A stretch of 64,000 nucleotides of DNA from Hyphomicrobium sp. CS1GBMeth3 (GCF_900117455.1 NZ_FPHO01000003.1:2322501-2386500); one strand, 5' to 3'; shown: positions 25,920 to 36,998, numbered from the stretch's first letter. Program-made: numbers and translations. The notes: generated by a model not told the origin, from the sequence alone.

Positions 25920-26333
25920 TTATTCGCTGGCCGCGTCGGCCGCGCCCTGTGCGGCCGGAACGAGATTGACGCTCTCGCCGCAACCGCAGGCGCCGGCCTG
26001 GTTCGGGTTGTTGAACACGAACGTCGCCGAGAGCTTGTCGGTCTTGTAGTCCATCTCGGTCCCGAGCAGATAGAGCACCGCCTGCGGATCGACGATGACG
26101 CGGGCGCCATCCTGCTCCACGACCTCGTCGAACTTCCCGACGCTGTCCGCCCAGGTCATCGTATACTCCATACCCGCGCAGCCACCCTTCTTGACGCCGA
26201 TCTTGAGACCGGCAATCTCGGGCCCCTTGGAGGCCATGATGGCGCGCACGCGCTCCGCGGCGCGGGGCGTCAGCGTCATCACCTTCGGCCGGGCACGGCG
26301 GGGGGGGGGGGTTGTCGTCGTCTGGTCAGTCAT
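25920..26333 (-). CDS. sufA: Iron-sulfur assembly scaffold/carrier SufA (HesB/IscA family)
   Basis: 137-aa A-type carrier. The three cluster-binding cysteines are GGCAGMEY and the C-terminal GACGCGES pair. N-terminal residues 8-12 (TPPPR) are encoded across a run of twelve C (G-run 26300-26311 on plus). It is last in the suf operon, 152 bases after sufT. Delivers [Fe-S] clusters to target proteins. ATG at 26333 chosen because it gives a normal A-type N terminus. Confidence 0.93.
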   Translation of the reverse strand: MTDQTTTTPPPRRARPKVMTLTPRAAERVRAIMASKGPEIAGLKIGVKKGGCAGMEYTMTWADSVGKFDEVVEQDGARVIVDPQAVLYLLGTEMDYKTDKLSATFVFNNPNQAGACGCGESVNLVPAAQGAADAASE

Positions 26334-26485
26334 CGTGCACGCCGTCCTGGTTCCGCCGCGCTTCCGGAAAAGTGGATGCCGGTTTTCCGATAAGAGGCGC
26401 GGCACTCAAAAAAGCCGGGAACTGGCATCGGTACCTCGAAATATAGCCTGCGCCGCGACTTTTTACGAGGTCCCGCGCCAGCAGC

Positions 26486-26923
26486 TCAGAACATGTTGAG
26501 CGCAAGCCGCGCCTCATCCGACATACGGCTCTGATCCCAGGGCGGATCAAACGTGAGCGTCACGGTTACGCCGGAAACCCCTGGGACGGCGCTGACGGCA
26601 TTCTCCACCCACTGAGGCATTTCCCCGGCCACGGGGCAGCCCGGCGCGGTCAGCGTCATCTCGACGGCGACCTCGCGATCATCGCTGATGTCGATCTTGT
26701 AGATCAGGCCCAGTTCGTAGATGTCGGCCGGGATTTCGGGATCGTAGACGGTCTTGAGCGCAGCCACGATGTCGCTCGTGAGCCGGTCCAGCTCCTCGGG
26801 CGGCAACGCCGAAACCTCCGCCGACAGCGCGCTTTCGGGAGCGGGCTCCGGCTTCCGGTCGGTCTCCTCCGTCACGGCGCCTTCGGGGCGCTGCGGCGTC
26901 TCTTGCGTCTCAAGCTCAGCCAT
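26486..26923 (-). CDS. sufT: SUF assembly protein SufT (DUF59/MIP18 family)
   Basis: 145 aa. A disordered Glu/Pro-rich N terminus (~1-40) precedes a MIP18-like domain: YDPEIPADIYELGLIYKI, then LTAPGCPVAGEMP with the conserved Cys, then VTLTFDPPWDQSRMS. SufT supports cluster maturation or transfer. GAGGAG lies ahead of its ATG, 12 bases from the end of sufS. Confidence 0.93.
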   Translation of the reverse strand: MAELETQETPQRPEGAVTEETDRKPEPAPESALSAEVSALPPEELDRLTSDIVAALKTVYDPEIPADIYELGLIYKIDISDDREVAVEMTLTAPGCPVAGEMPQWVENAVSAVPGVSGVTVTLTFDPPWDQSRMSDEARLALNMF

Positions 26924-26935
26924 AGTCGGCTCCTC

Positions 26936-28204
26936 TCAGGCGAAGAACTCCCGCGCGCGGACCAGCGCTGCGACGAGGGCGTCCACCTCCGCCTTGGTAT
27001 TGTACATTGCGAACGACGCCCGGCATGTGGCCGTGACGCCGAGCCGCTCCATGAGCGGCTGTGCGCAGTGGTGACCGGCGCGGATCGCGATGCCCGAGCG
27101 GTCGATGATCGTCGACACGTCGTGCGGGTGAAGGCCGTCGATCGAGAAGGCATGGATCGCGCCTTTGCCCTTCGCCGTGCCGTGCAGCGTGAGCCCCGGA
27201 ACCTCCTGCAGCCGCTCGAACGCGTAGGCGCCGATCTCGGCCTCGTACTTGGCGATCCGGTCACGCCCCACCTGCATCATGTAGGAAAGCGCCGCGCCAA
27301 GACCAACCGCCTCCACGATCGCCGGTGTGCCTGCTTCGAAGCGATGCGGGGTCTTGCCGTAGGTGATGCGGTCCACCTCGACGATCTCGATCATTTCGCC
27401 GCCGCCCTGGTAGGGCTGCATGATGTCGAGATATTTCTTCTTGCCGTAGAGCACGCCGATGCCGGACGGCCCGTAGGTCTTGTGCCCGGTGAAGACGTAG
27501 AAGTCCGCGTCGAGATCCTGTACGTCGACGGGAAGATGCACGGCTGCCTGGCTGCCGTCGACCAGCACCGGGATGCCGCGCGCGTGCGCCATCTCGATCA
27601 CCTGCTTGATCGGCACCACGGTGCCAAGCACGTTCGACATGTGTGTCAGCGCCACGATCTTGGTACGCGGCGTCAGTAGCCGCTCGAACTCGTCGAGCAG
27701 CAGCTCGCCGGAATCCGAGATCGGCGCCCACTTGAGCACCGCGCCCTTGCGCTCGCGGTGGAAGTGCCAGGGCACGATGTTCGAGTGATGCTCCATGATC
27801 GAGAGCACGATCTCGTCGCCCTCGCCGATCTCGAGCGCCCCGAACGAGGAGGCGACGAGATTGATCGCCTCCGTCGCATTCCGGGTGAAGATGATCTCGT
27901 CCACCGAAGGCGCGTTGAGGAAGCGGCGCACGACCTCGCGCGCCTCCTCGAACCGCTGCGTTGCCGTGTTCGACAGGTAATGCAACCCGCGGTGCACGTT
28001 GGCGTACTCGAAGCGATAGGCATGATCCATCGCCTCGATCACCGACAGCGGCTTCTGCGCCGACGCTCCGTTGTCGAGATAGACGAGCGGCTTCCCGTAG
28101 ACCTCGCGGTAGAGGATCGGAAAATCCGTGCGAATGCGCTCGACGTCGTAAGGCGCCGTTGGTGCGCCGACGTGGTCCGTCTTCTTGCGAGTGGCCGTGG
28201 GCAT
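26936..28204 (-). CDS. sufS: Cysteine desulfurase SufS
   Basis: 422-aa PLP enzyme of the group II (SufS/CsdA) class, taking sulfur from cysteine for clusters. YLDNGASAQKP near the N terminus, the Asp/His PLP region (DGSQAAVHLPVDVQDL), the PLP lysine in FTGHKTYGPSG, and the persulfide Cys in IRAGHHCAQP are present. A sufE or sufU partner is not in this operon. Confidence 0.95.
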   Translation of the reverse strand: MPTATRKKTDHVGAPTAPYDVERIRTDFPILYREVYGKPLVYLDNGASAQKPLSVIEAMDHAYRFEYANVHRGLHYLSNTATQRFEEAREVVRRFLNAPSVDEIIFTRNATEAINLVASSFGALEIGEGDEIVLSIMEHHSNIVPWHFHRERKGAVLKWAPISDSGELLLDEFERLLTPRTKIVALTHMSNVLGTVVPIKQVIEMAHARGIPVLVDGSQAAVHLPVDVQDLDADFYVFTGHKTYGPSGIGVLYGKKKYLDIMQPYQGGGEMIEIVEVDRITYGKTPHRFEAGTPAIVEAVGLGAALSYMMQVGRDRIAKYEAEIGAYAFERLQEVPGLTLHGTAKGKGAIHAFSIDGLHPHDVSTIIDRSGIAIRAGHHCAQPLMERLGVTATCRASFAMYNTKAEVDALVAALVRAREFFA

Positions 28205-28239
28205 GCTGCCGTCCTTCCTCTTCCCGCCGGGCGGGAGAT

Positions 28240-29628
28240 CTACTTCCGCGCGCCGCGTGTTTCGCGGCTAAGCCAGCCTCGCGCCAGCGCGCGCAGCCCC
28301 TCCTGCACCGGCTCGGGCTCCGCCTTGTCGATGGCCTCGCCGATGAAGCTTTCGACCAGCATGGCCTGCGCCTCTTCGAGCGGGATGCCGCGCGAGCGCA
28401 GGTAGAACACGAGTTCCGGATCGATCTCAGCCGACGTCGAGCCGTGTCCGCAGATCACGTCGTCGGCATAGATCTCAAGCTCCGGCTTGCTGTCGAACTC
28501 CGCCTCCTGCGACAGCATCAGCGCCTGTGCCATCTGCTTGCCGTCGGTCTTCTGCGCGTCGGGACGCACGATGACCTTGCCCTGGAACACGGCGCGCGTC
28601 TGGTCCGCGAGCACGCATTTGATGAGCTCGCGGCTCGTACAGTGCGGCACCGCATGGTCGACGACGAGTGTCGTATCCGCATGTCCTCTGCCGGCGACGA
28701 GCTTTGCCGCGCCGAGGTCGAACGTCGAGTGCTGGCCGCGGAACGTCACCGCAAGGTCGTTGCGCACGATGCCGTCGCCGATCACCATCTGGAACGGACG
28801 GTAGCTCGCGTCCTTGCCAAGCCGCGCGATTGTGCGGCCGAGATGCACTGAGCCTTCCCGCGAGGCGACGATCTTGACGTGCACCACCTCCGCGCCGTCC
28901 GCGATCACGAGCTGGGTCAGCGCATTGACCTGGCGCGCAGCCGTCGGCGCCAGGTGCGATTCCACGAGCACGAGCTTGGCGCCCTTGCCGACGCGCACGA
29001 CATTGCGCGTCGTCACCGTCCGCGCCTCGCCACCGGCATCGCCGAACACGAGCGCGACCGGCGTCTCGATCTCCCGGCCCTCCGCGATATCGACCACCGC
29101 GCCATCGGTGAACAGCGCCGTGTTGAGCGCGAGCACGCCATCGGTCACGTGACCGCTGACTTCACTGATCTCCGCTTCGAGCCACGGCGGGGGATGATCG
29201 ATGAAGCGCGAGAGAAAGGCGCCGTCGATCTCGGAGACAGCCGAAAGACCCGCTTCGCCGACGCTACGCCCATCCACGAATACGGCAAATGCCTTGGCGA
29301 GATCCGTGCCGACGAGAGCGTCGCGCACCATCACTTCGACAGCAGCGGGCGTCGGCGGCGCGACATCCGTCGCGAGCGGGAACGCCTCGCGAAGGAATGC
29401 GCGCACGTCGGTGTATTTCCACTCCTCGACGCGCCGGTGCGGCAGCCCTTCGGCGCTAAACGCACCGATCGCGGCGCGGCGCAGCTGGCGCAACCAGTCC
29501 CCGCCAGGAAGCGTGTGCTCGATCTCGGCAAACGCGGCCGCGAGCGCCGTCTCGGCTTTTGTCTTCAGAACCTGCACGGACGCAGCGCGCCCCCTGGGCT
29601 CCTTACTGATCTGCTCGGCGATGCTCAT
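28240..29628 (-). CDS. sufD: SufBCD complex subunit SufD
   Basis: 462 aa. Beta-helix scaffold subunit of the SufBC2D complex. The C-terminal core with VIVRPDAQKTDGKQMAQAL and SKPELEIYADDVICGHGST, containing the conserved Cys and His of the family, identifies it. It starts three bases after sufC stops. Confidence 0.94.
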   Translation of the reverse strand: MSIAEQISKEPRGRAASVQVLKTKAETALAAAFAEIEHTLPGGDWLRQLRRAAIGAFSAEGLPHRRVEEWKYTDVRAFLREAFPLATDVAPPTPAAVEVMVRDALVGTDLAKAFAVFVDGRSVGEAGLSAVSEIDGAFLSRFIDHPPPWLEAEISEVSGHVTDGVLALNTALFTDGAVVDIAEGREIETPVALVFGDAGGEARTVTTRNVVRVGKGAKLVLVESHLAPTAARQVNALTQLVIADGAEVVHVKIVASREGSVHLGRTIARLGKDASYRPFQMVIGDGIVRNDLAVTFRGQHSTFDLGAAKLVAGRGHADTTLVVDHAVPHCTSRELIKCVLADQTRAVFQGKVIVRPDAQKTDGKQMAQALMLSQEAEFDSKPELEIYADDVICGHGSTSAEIDPELVFYLRSRGIPLEEAQAMLVESFIGEAIDKAEPEPVQEGLRALARGWLSRETRGARK

Positions 29629-29631
29629 GGG

Positions 29632-30387
29632 TTACGCTGCCTTGCCCTGGTATGCCGCATAGCCGGACTTCTCGAGCTCGAGCGCGAGCTCCTTGCCGCC
29701 GGACGCCTGGATCTTGCCCGCGGATAGAACGTGTACGCGATCGGGCACGATGTAGTTCAGAAGCCGCTGATAGTGCGTGATGACGAGCATCGCGCGGTCT
29801 GGGCTCCGGAGTGCGTTGACGCCGTCGGCCACGATCTTGAGCGCGTCAATGTCGAGGCCGCTGTCCGTCTCGTCGAGCACGCAGAGCGTCGGCTCGAGCA
29901 CGGCCATCTGCAGGATCTCGGCGCGTTTCTTCTCGCCGCCGGAGAACCCGACGTTCACCGGTCGCTTCAGCATGTCCATGTCGATGTTGAGCTGCTCGGC
30001 CTTGCCGCGCACGAGCTTCATGAACTCGGGCGTCGAAAGCTCGGCCTCGCCGCGCTTCTTGCGTAGCGCATTAGCCGCCGTGCGCAGGAACGTCAGGCCG
30101 GCCACGCCCGGGATCTCCATCGGATACTGGAAGGCCAGGAACACGCCCTTGGCGGCGCGCTCGTCGGGCTCGAGATCGGCGAGGTCCTCGCCGTTCCAGA
30201 GGATCTCGCCGCTGGTCACCTCGTAGCCGTCACGGCCCGCAAGCACATGCGCCAGTGTGGACTTGCCCGAGCCGTTCGGACCCATGATGGCATGCACTTC
30301 GCCTTTGGGTACGGTCAGCGACAGCCCCTTGAGGATCTCCTTGTCCTCGTCCTCGAGCTTCACATGCAGGTTTTTGATCTCAAGCAT
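29632..30387 (-). CDS. sufC: Suf ATPase SufC
   Basis: 251-aa ABC-type ATPase, not membrane bound, that powers SufBCD. Walker [11 protein letters not shown]-loop [10 protein letters not shown], signature [10 protein letters not shown], Walker [12 protein letters not shown] and the H-loop ITHYQR are all intact. The ATG at 30387 (MLEIKNLHV) is the family start. Confidence 0.97.
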   Translation of the reverse strand: MLEIKNLHVKLEDEDKEILKGLSLTVPKGEVHAIMGPNGSGKSTLAHVLAGRDGYEVTSGEILWNGEDLADLEPDERAAKGVFLAFQYPMEIPGVAGLTFLRTAANALRKKRGEAELSTPEFMKLVRGKAEQLNIDMDMLKRPVNVGFSGGEKKRAEILQMAVLEPTLCVLDETDSGLDIDALKIVADGVNALRSPDRAMLVITHYQRLLNYIVPDRVHVLSAGKIQASGGKELALELEKSGYAAYQGKAA

Positions 30388-30462
30388 TCTTCTTACCTCA
30401 GTCACATCGGTTCGGCCCGCCGTCGGCCGCGTCAAATTCGTTTGTGTCGGAAGCGTCGTCGC

Positions 30463-31932
<1,470 letters not shown>

Positions 31933-32039
31933 TCAAGTCCACCTTCATGTGCGGCCCGCCGAGGCCGCGTTTACAACCAAGTTCCCGACCCATGATCGCT
32001 TCGGATCCTTTCATCCGAAGCGTGAATCATTGGTCCCAA

Positions 32040-33152
32040 CTAGGCAGCGAGCGATGCGCCGCCGCAAATCCGTCTCCACGCGGCAACGAATGCCGCGATA
32101 TCGTTTTCCGTCGTCTCCGGCCCGAGGCTGACGCGGATCGCGCTATTTGCGATCTCGGACCTGAGGCCCATCGCGCGGAGAACGTGGCTCTCGCCGACCT
32201 TGCCCGACGAGCAGGCGGCGCCCGCGCTGACCGCAAGGCCCATGAGATCGAGCTTGATCACCAGCGTTTCGGCCGACACGCCGGAGAGCGCGATCGACGA
32301 CGTGTTCGGCAGCCGCGGCGCGCCCGATCCGATCACGATCGCCTCCGGCGTCGCAGCCAGCACCTCCGCCTCGAGCCGGTCGCGCAACGCGGCAATGCGC
32401 GGCGCATTTTCGAGATCGCGCAGCGCCGCGCGCGCCGCTGCGCCGAAGCCGGCAATGGCGGCCACATTCTCTGTGCCGGCACGCCGGCGCATCTCCTGCC
32501 CGCCGCCCGTAAAGAGCGGATCGAGCGCCACGCCCGAGCCGACGACCAGCGCGCCGATGCCCTTCGGCCCGCCGATCTTGTGCGCCGAAAGGCTCATCGT
32601 CGCCGCGCCGAGCGTGCGGAAGTCGATCGCAACGCGCCCAGGTGCCTGCACGGCATCCGTATGCAGCCGCGCGCCGTTCTCCGTCGCCCAGAGGCCCGCA
32701 GCCGCCACGTCCTGCAGCACGCCGGTCTCGTTGTTGGCGAGCTGCAACACGAGCAAGGCTCCTTCCGGAGCAGCCGTGAAGTCCACGATGCCTTCGGAAG
32801 AGACCGGAAGCCCGACCACCTCCGCGCCACGCGCAGTCGCAAAGGCCGTTGCTGGTGCGCGCACCGAATCGTGCTCCACGCCCGCAAGTGCAACGCGCTC
32901 CCACGGCGCCGACAAAGCCCACGTGTTGGCCTCCGTGGCGCCGCTCGTAAACACGATCTCGCTTGCGTCAGCCCCAACGAGCGCCGCGATCGCTTCGCGC
33001 GCCTCGTCAATCAGCGACCGTGCCCGCCGGCCCTCCGCATGCACCGACGACGCGTTACCGAATGCATCGAGCGCCGCAACGACAGCGTCGCGCGCTTCGG
33101 TCCGGAGCGGCGCCGTGGCGTTGTAATCGAGGTATGTGCGCGGGGCGCTCAC
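32040..33152 (-). CDS. Cysteine desulfurase, NifS/IscS (group I) type
   Basis: 370-aa PLP enzyme. YLDYNATAPL start, TSGATEANTWAL, the PLP Lys in LSAHKIGGPKG, and the catalytic Cys in GAACSSGKVGESHVL. It differs from SufS (group II) and is the second desulfurase of the operon, as usual in rhizobial suf operons (often named iscS or nifS). It starts with GTG, which overlaps the iscR stop (GTGA), so it is translated in coupling with iscR. Confidence 0.93.
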   Translation of the reverse strand: MSAPRTYLDYNATAPLRTEARDAVVAALDAFGNASSVHAEGRRARSLIDEAREAIAALVGADASEIVFTSGATEANTWALSAPWERVALAGVEHDSVRAPATAFATARGAEVVGLPVSSEGIVDFTAAPEGALLVLQLANNETGVLQDVAAAGLWATENGARLHTDAVQAPGRVAIDFRTLGAATMSLSAHKIGGPKGIGALVVGSGVALDPLFTGGGQEMRRRAGTENVAAIAGFGAAARAALRDLENAPRIAALRDRLEAEVLAATPEAIVIGSGAPRLPNTSSIALSGVSAETLVIKLDLMGLAVSAGAACSSGKVGESHVLRAMGLRSEIANSAIRVSLGPETTENDIAAFVAAWRRICGGASLAA

Positions 33153-33631
33153 TGCGTCGGCCCCTCCAGCGTTGCGATCGGAGCGGAAACCGACGGCGTG
33201 CGCCGCGCAATGGGTGTCGCGCCAGGAATTCCCTCGATCACGTCACGGAGGCTGATACCCGCGAGGAAGCTCTCGATCCGATCGCCGAGCGCGGTCCAGA
33301 GATCGTGCGTCAGGCAACGGCTCTCGCCGTTACACCCCGCCGACTGCTCACCGAAGCAGCGTGTCATGCGCGTGCCTTCCTCGACCGCCGTCATCACTTC
33401 GGCGACGAAAATGTCGCTCGCCGGCCGGCCGAGCTTGTAGCCGCCGTGCCGGCCGCGAACGCTCTCGACGAGCCCTGCGCGCCGAAGCTTCAGAAACAGC
33501 TGCTCCAGATAGTCGAGGGAGATCTGCTGGCGCTGCGCGATCGCCGACAGGGGCACCGAGCCGCCGTGTCCGTGCTTGGCGAGATCGGCCATTGCCATGA
33601 CCGCGTAACGGCCGCGCGTATTGAGTTCCAT
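33149..33631 (-). CDS. iscR: Iron-sulfur cluster regulator IscR (Rrf2 family)
   Basis: 160 aa. Winged helix with MELNTRGRYAVMAMADLA and the ISLDYLEQLF helix. The cluster ligands are Cys92, Cys100 and Cys106 with His109 (CLTHDLW). The first gap is two residues longer than the 92/98/104 spacing of E. coli. It senses cluster status and would govern the downstream suf genes. Confidence 0.92.
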   Translation of the reverse strand: MELNTRGRYAVMAMADLAKHGHGGSVPLSAIAQRQQISLDYLEQLFLKLRRAGLVESVRGRHGGYKLGRPASDIFVAEVMTAVEEGTRMTRCFGEQSAGCNGESRCLTHDLWTALGDRIESFLAGISLRDVIEGIPGATPIARRTPSVSAPIATLEGPTQ

Positions 33632-33930
33632 CTCATCACCGTCCTGTTCAGCCGGGTCCGCGCGCGAAGGCGCATACCGCTTGCATCGAACCACCCCCGG
33701 TGTGCTAAGAGACGCCTCACACGCCGGGCCGAACCCGAAAGTCGATCGCCCTAGGGGCGCCGTTCTTTCGAACCGTTCTAAACTTGAACCCGAATATGAA
33801 AATTCCGAGCGGGGAAATCAAGCATTCTCTTGGGCGCAATACCGTGATTTTTGGATGACGCGTGTTCACGGTCGCGAGAGGCGAGCTTAAGGCCCTAAAA
33901 TCCCAACCGAATTCAACGAACAGGACCTAA
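33632..33930. promoter_or_regulatory. Divergent promoter region of iscR-suf and the esterase gene
   Basis: About 300 bases that contain no gene. It carries the Irr-like box (33766-33782) and must hold promoters for both directions; the suf promoter itself is not clear by eye. Confidence 0.5.
33766..33782. promoter_or_regulatory. Irr/ICE-like iron control box
   Basis: TTTCGAA-CCG-TTCTAAA. The 17-bp inverted repeat matches the ICE consensus of the Irr regulator (TTTAGAA-N3-TTCTAAA) in all but one base (C or G at the mismatch). Located 135 bases before iscR, where Irr in rhizobia is known to control suf genes. Confidence 0.6.
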
Positions 33931-34707
33931 ATGCCCGAGCTGATTATCAATGGGCCCGCGGGCCGCATCGAAGCCCGCTACCATCACGAGGCGGCGGCCG
34001 ACAGCCCGATCGCGCTCATCCTGCATCCGCACCCCCAATTCGGGGGCACGATGAACAATCAGGTCGTCTACAGCCTCTACTACACATTCGTGCAGCGTGG
34101 CTTCTCGGTGCTCCGCTTTAACTTCCGCGGTGTCGGCCGCTCCCAGGGCTTCTGGGATGGAGGCCCGGGCGAGCTCGCCGACGCGGCGTCCGCCCTCGAC
34201 TGGCTGCAGATGGTGAAGCCGGACGCCAAATATTGCTGGATCGCCGGCGTCTCGTTCGGCACCTGGATCGCCATGCAGCTCTTGATGCGCCGTCCCGAGA
34301 TCGACGGCTTCATATGCGTCGCGCCGCCGTCGAACCTCTACGACTTCTCGTTCCTCGCGCCGTGCCCGTCCTCCGGCCTGATGGTGAACGGTGACAAGGA
34401 CCGCGTCGTGCCCTCCGCCTCCGTGGCCGAGCTGACTGGCAAGCTCAAGACGCAGCGCGGCATCAAGATCGACCACGAGATCATTCCCGGCGCCAACCAC
34501 TTCTTCGAGAACAAGACGGAGGAGCTGGAGACCGTCGTTGGCGGCTACCTCGACATGCGGCTCGAGAAAGCGCTCAAGGATCGCGAGACTCAGAAAGAGC
34601 GCGAGAAGGAGCGCGAGGCGGCCCGCGAACGCGAGCGTGAGCGGGAGCGCGAGGAAGCCAAGAGCGGCGCCGCTGCCGCCGAAGCGGACGACGGCGACGA
34701 CGAGTAG
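33931..34707 (+). CDS. Alpha/beta hydrolase with charged C-terminal tail
   Basis: 258 aa. Hydrolase domain ~1-205: HPHPQFGGTMNNQVV (oxyanion region), RFNFRGVGRSQG, nucleophile elbow GVSFG, an acid in NGDKDRVVP and the His in PGANHFF. The tail (~210-258) is a run of Arg/Glu repeats (REREREREREE) then an acidic end, encoded by a GAGCGC-like six-base repeat. Such proteins are widespread in Rhizobiales with no proven substrate. Confidence 0.85.
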   Translation: MPELIINGPAGRIEARYHHEAAADSPIALILHPHPQFGGTMNNQVVYSLYYTFVQRGFSVLRFNFRGVGRSQGFWDGGPGELADAASALDWLQMVKPDAKYCWIAGVSFGTWIAMQLLMRRPEIDGFICVAPPSNLYDFSFLAPCPSSGLMVNGDKDRVVPSASVAELTGKLKTQRGIKIDHEIIPGANHFFENKTEELETVVGGYLDMRLEKALKDRETQKEREKEREAAREREREREREEAKSGAAAAEADDGDDE

Positions 34708-34753
34708 TAGCTTGCTCGCACGAGCCCCTGCCCGCCGGGGGGAATGGTTTCGG

Positions 34754-34787
34754 AAGCGGCCGTCCCATTGACGGCCGCTTTCATTTT
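34754..34787 (+). terminator. Terminator of the esterase gene
   Basis: Perfect 11-bp stem (34754-34764/34770-34780, loop CCATT) followed by TCATTTTG. Confidence 0.85.
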
Positions 34788-34891
34788 GTTACGGCTGTTG
34801 AACGGCACGCGTCTTTGGTGCCGTTGAACGGCGAGGGTGCCTTCGCATAGCATTGCGCACGTGACGGTGCGCTGCCGTGCGAGGTTCTGCC

Positions 34892-35659
34892 GTGATCCCG
34901 ACCAACAACACCATCCCATACAAGGCGCGCCCCAAGGCAACGCTCGCCATCATCGCCCTTTGCATCGCGGCGTTTCTCTACCAGATGACGCTATCGGGCC
35001 CTGCGGCTGAAGCGTTTCTCTCCGCCTACGCTCTCGTGCCGGCGCGTTTCACCGATGGCAGTTGGGCGGCCGCGCACGGCCTGTCCCGCGCCGATCCCAT
35101 GCCGTTCCTGACCAGCATGTTTCTGCATGGCGGCATCATGCACATCGTCTCGAACCTTTGGGTGCTGTGGGTATTCGGGCCTGCGCTCGAGGATCGGCTG
35201 GGCTCGGGCCGCTTTCTCCTTCTCTATTTCGTGTCGGGCCTGGCCGCCGGTGCGCTGCACTTTGTCTTCAATTTCTCGTCCGCGGTTCCGGCCCTCGGCG
35301 CGTCGGGCGCCATCGCAGGCGTCATAGCCGCCTACGCCCGCCGCTTCCCCTACGCGTGGGTCAACATTCTGCAGCCCATCGTCATCGTGCCGGTATTCTT
35401 TTTCATGCCGGCGCTGGTTTTTGCAGGCCTGTGGTTCCTGACGCAGGTGATGCAGGCCGCGGGCTCGCTCGCGCTGCCCGACGGAGCAGGCGGCGTAGCC
35501 TGGTGGGCGCATATAGGTGGCTTTCTTGCCGGCTGGTTTCTGCTGCCACGCACGGCGCCACCTGCCAACGCCGTCGAGGACGCCCAGGCCGCAACGCAAT
35601 CGGCGTTGTGGCCATGGACCGTCTGGATGCGCTGGCTCAATTGGTGGTGGCGCCGCTGA
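34892..35659 (+). CDS. Rhomboid family intramembrane serine protease
   Basis: 255 aa, about six membrane segments. The catalytic dyad is Ser138 in GASGAIAG and His207 in AHIGGFLAG, and the MFLHGGIMHIVSNLWVLWVFG segment after helix 1 is the typical L1/TM2 signature. Starts with GTG (34892), as AGG lies about ten bases ahead; another GTG at 34877 would add five residues. Substrate unknown. It ends three bases from the convergent DUF808 gene. Confidence 0.9.
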   Translation: MIPTNNTIPYKARPKATLAIIALCIAAFLYQMTLSGPAAEAFLSAYALVPARFTDGSWAAAHGLSRADPMPFLTSMFLHGGIMHIVSNLWVLWVFGPALEDRLGSGRFLLLYFVSGLAAGALHFVFNFSSAVPALGASGAIAGVIAAYARRFPYAWVNILQPIVIVPVFFFMPALVFAGLWFLTQVMQAAGSLALPDGAGGVAWWAHIGGFLAGWFLLPRTAPPANAVEDAQAATQSALWPWTVWMRWLNWWWRR

Positions 35660-35662
35660 GCC

Positions 35663-36613
35663 TTAGTGCTCCGCTTTCGTCGAGGCGAACGGGAAGCTCA
35701 CGATCTTCCACACGAGCGCCGTTGCGGCGCCCGCAACGAGCCCGACGATCGCTGCTCCGAACGCACTGGCGACCCATGCCCATACTTCCGCGCCGATCGG
35801 CACGGCGGTGCGCACGGCATCGGAAAGCGCATGGATCCAATGCTCGGGCTCGCTGATGCCGTATTCCTGCAAGCCGTGCACGAGGATGCCGCCGCCGACC
35901 CAGAGCATGGCGATCGTGCCGATAACGCTCAAGAGCTGCAGGAACGGCGGCATGCCGTGTACGAGGAGCCTGCCGACCGGCGCCAGGATGCCGCCGCGCT
36001 GCACGAGCGCCACGCCGAGGTCATCGGCTTTGACGATGAGAGCCACGACCCCATAAACGGCGACCGTGACCAGCAAGGCCACCACGCCAAGCACGAGGGC
36101 CTTTGTCGGCAGATCCGGCGCCTCGATGTTGGCGAGCGAGATCGCCATGATTTCCGCCGAAAGAATGAAATCGGTGCGGATGGCGCCGGCCACGCGCTGA
36201 TCCTCGAGCGTCTTGGAATCGAGCGCGGCAACCGCCGCCTGCGGGCTTTCGTGAGGAGCCCCTAAAACCCAGTGCAGCACTTTATCGAAGCCTTCGTAGG
36301 CGAGGTAGAGACCGCCGAGCATGAGCAGCGGTGTGATCGCTTGCGGCAGGAACAGCGAAAGCAGCAGCGCTGCCGGCAACAGGAAGAGCAGCTTGTTCTT
36401 GAGCGAGCCGTAGGCGATGCGCCCGACGATCGGTAGCTCGCGCTGGGCGGCGAAGCCGGTAACGTAGCGGGGCGTGACCGCCGCATCGTCGATGACGACG
36501 CCCGCGGTCTTCGAGCCGACCTTCACGGCCTGCGCTGCCGCATCATCGATTGTCGCAGCCGCGACCTTGGTCAGCGCCACGACGTCGTCCAACAGTGCCA
36601 GAAGGCCGCTCAT
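35663..36613 (-). CDS. DUF808 family inner membrane protein (YedI-like)
   Basis: 316 aa. The N terminus (MSGLLALLDDVVALTKVAAATIDDAA) and the DDAAVTPRYVTGF segment define DUF808. Several hydrophobic helices follow (~80-110, 160-190, 210-240, 280-310). Function unknown; an integral membrane protein is certain. Confidence 0.9.
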   Translation of the reverse strand: MSGLLALLDDVVALTKVAAATIDDAAAQAVKVGSKTAGVVIDDAAVTPRYVTGFAAQRELPIVGRIAYGSLKNKLLFLLPAALLLSLFLPQAITPLLMLGGLYLAYEGFDKVLHWVLGAPHESPQAAVAALDSKTLEDQRVAGAIRTDFILSAEIMAISLANIEAPDLPTKALVLGVVALLVTVAVYGVVALIVKADDLGVALVQRGGILAPVGRLLVHGMPPFLQLLSVIGTIAMLWVGGGILVHGLQEYGISEPEHWIHALSDAVRTAVPIGAEVWAWVASAFGAAIVGLVAGAATALVWKIVSFPFASTKAEH

Positions 36614-36998
36614 TCCCCGTTCCCCCTAAATCCAGTCCTGAACGGGGGTAGATTGACTTGATCCGTGCGGGCTGCGCAAGGCAGCCGAAGCCTGAAGGGA
36701 AGCAGCCTGGCAGCGAATTAGCGGGGATGGTTGCAATTCCCGAGAGCTGCCGTCGTTGTGCGCCGCCTTAAGTCTCCAAAGGGCCAGAAGCGGACCTCGT
36801 TAGTGAGGAACCGTCGAGGACCACAATTGACCGATCGATCCTAATTCAACGGAAGTCGACCTTGTCGGGGTGCAAGGTCGATTTCGCACGCTTCCTATGG
36901 GAGGACTGCGAGAACACTGTGCTCATTGGTCCGAGTTTCAGACGAAGAGAAGACGCCTAAGCTGCGAGACAAATGGAAAATCGAGAGACTGATTTCTT
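36614..36998. other. Intergenic region at the left edge of the LysR/SBP/hydrolase block
   Basis: 385 bases with no gene. A 9-bp inverted repeat TCGACCTTG/CAAGGTCGA (36856-36864/36873-36881) followed by TTTCGC may be a weak terminator or part of the LysR control region. Base composition becomes less GC-rich here. Confidence 0.4.

Noticed and set aside
36856..36881. 9-bp inverted repeat as an attachment site
   Set aside because: No integrase, tRNA or matching direct repeat at the other side of the block.
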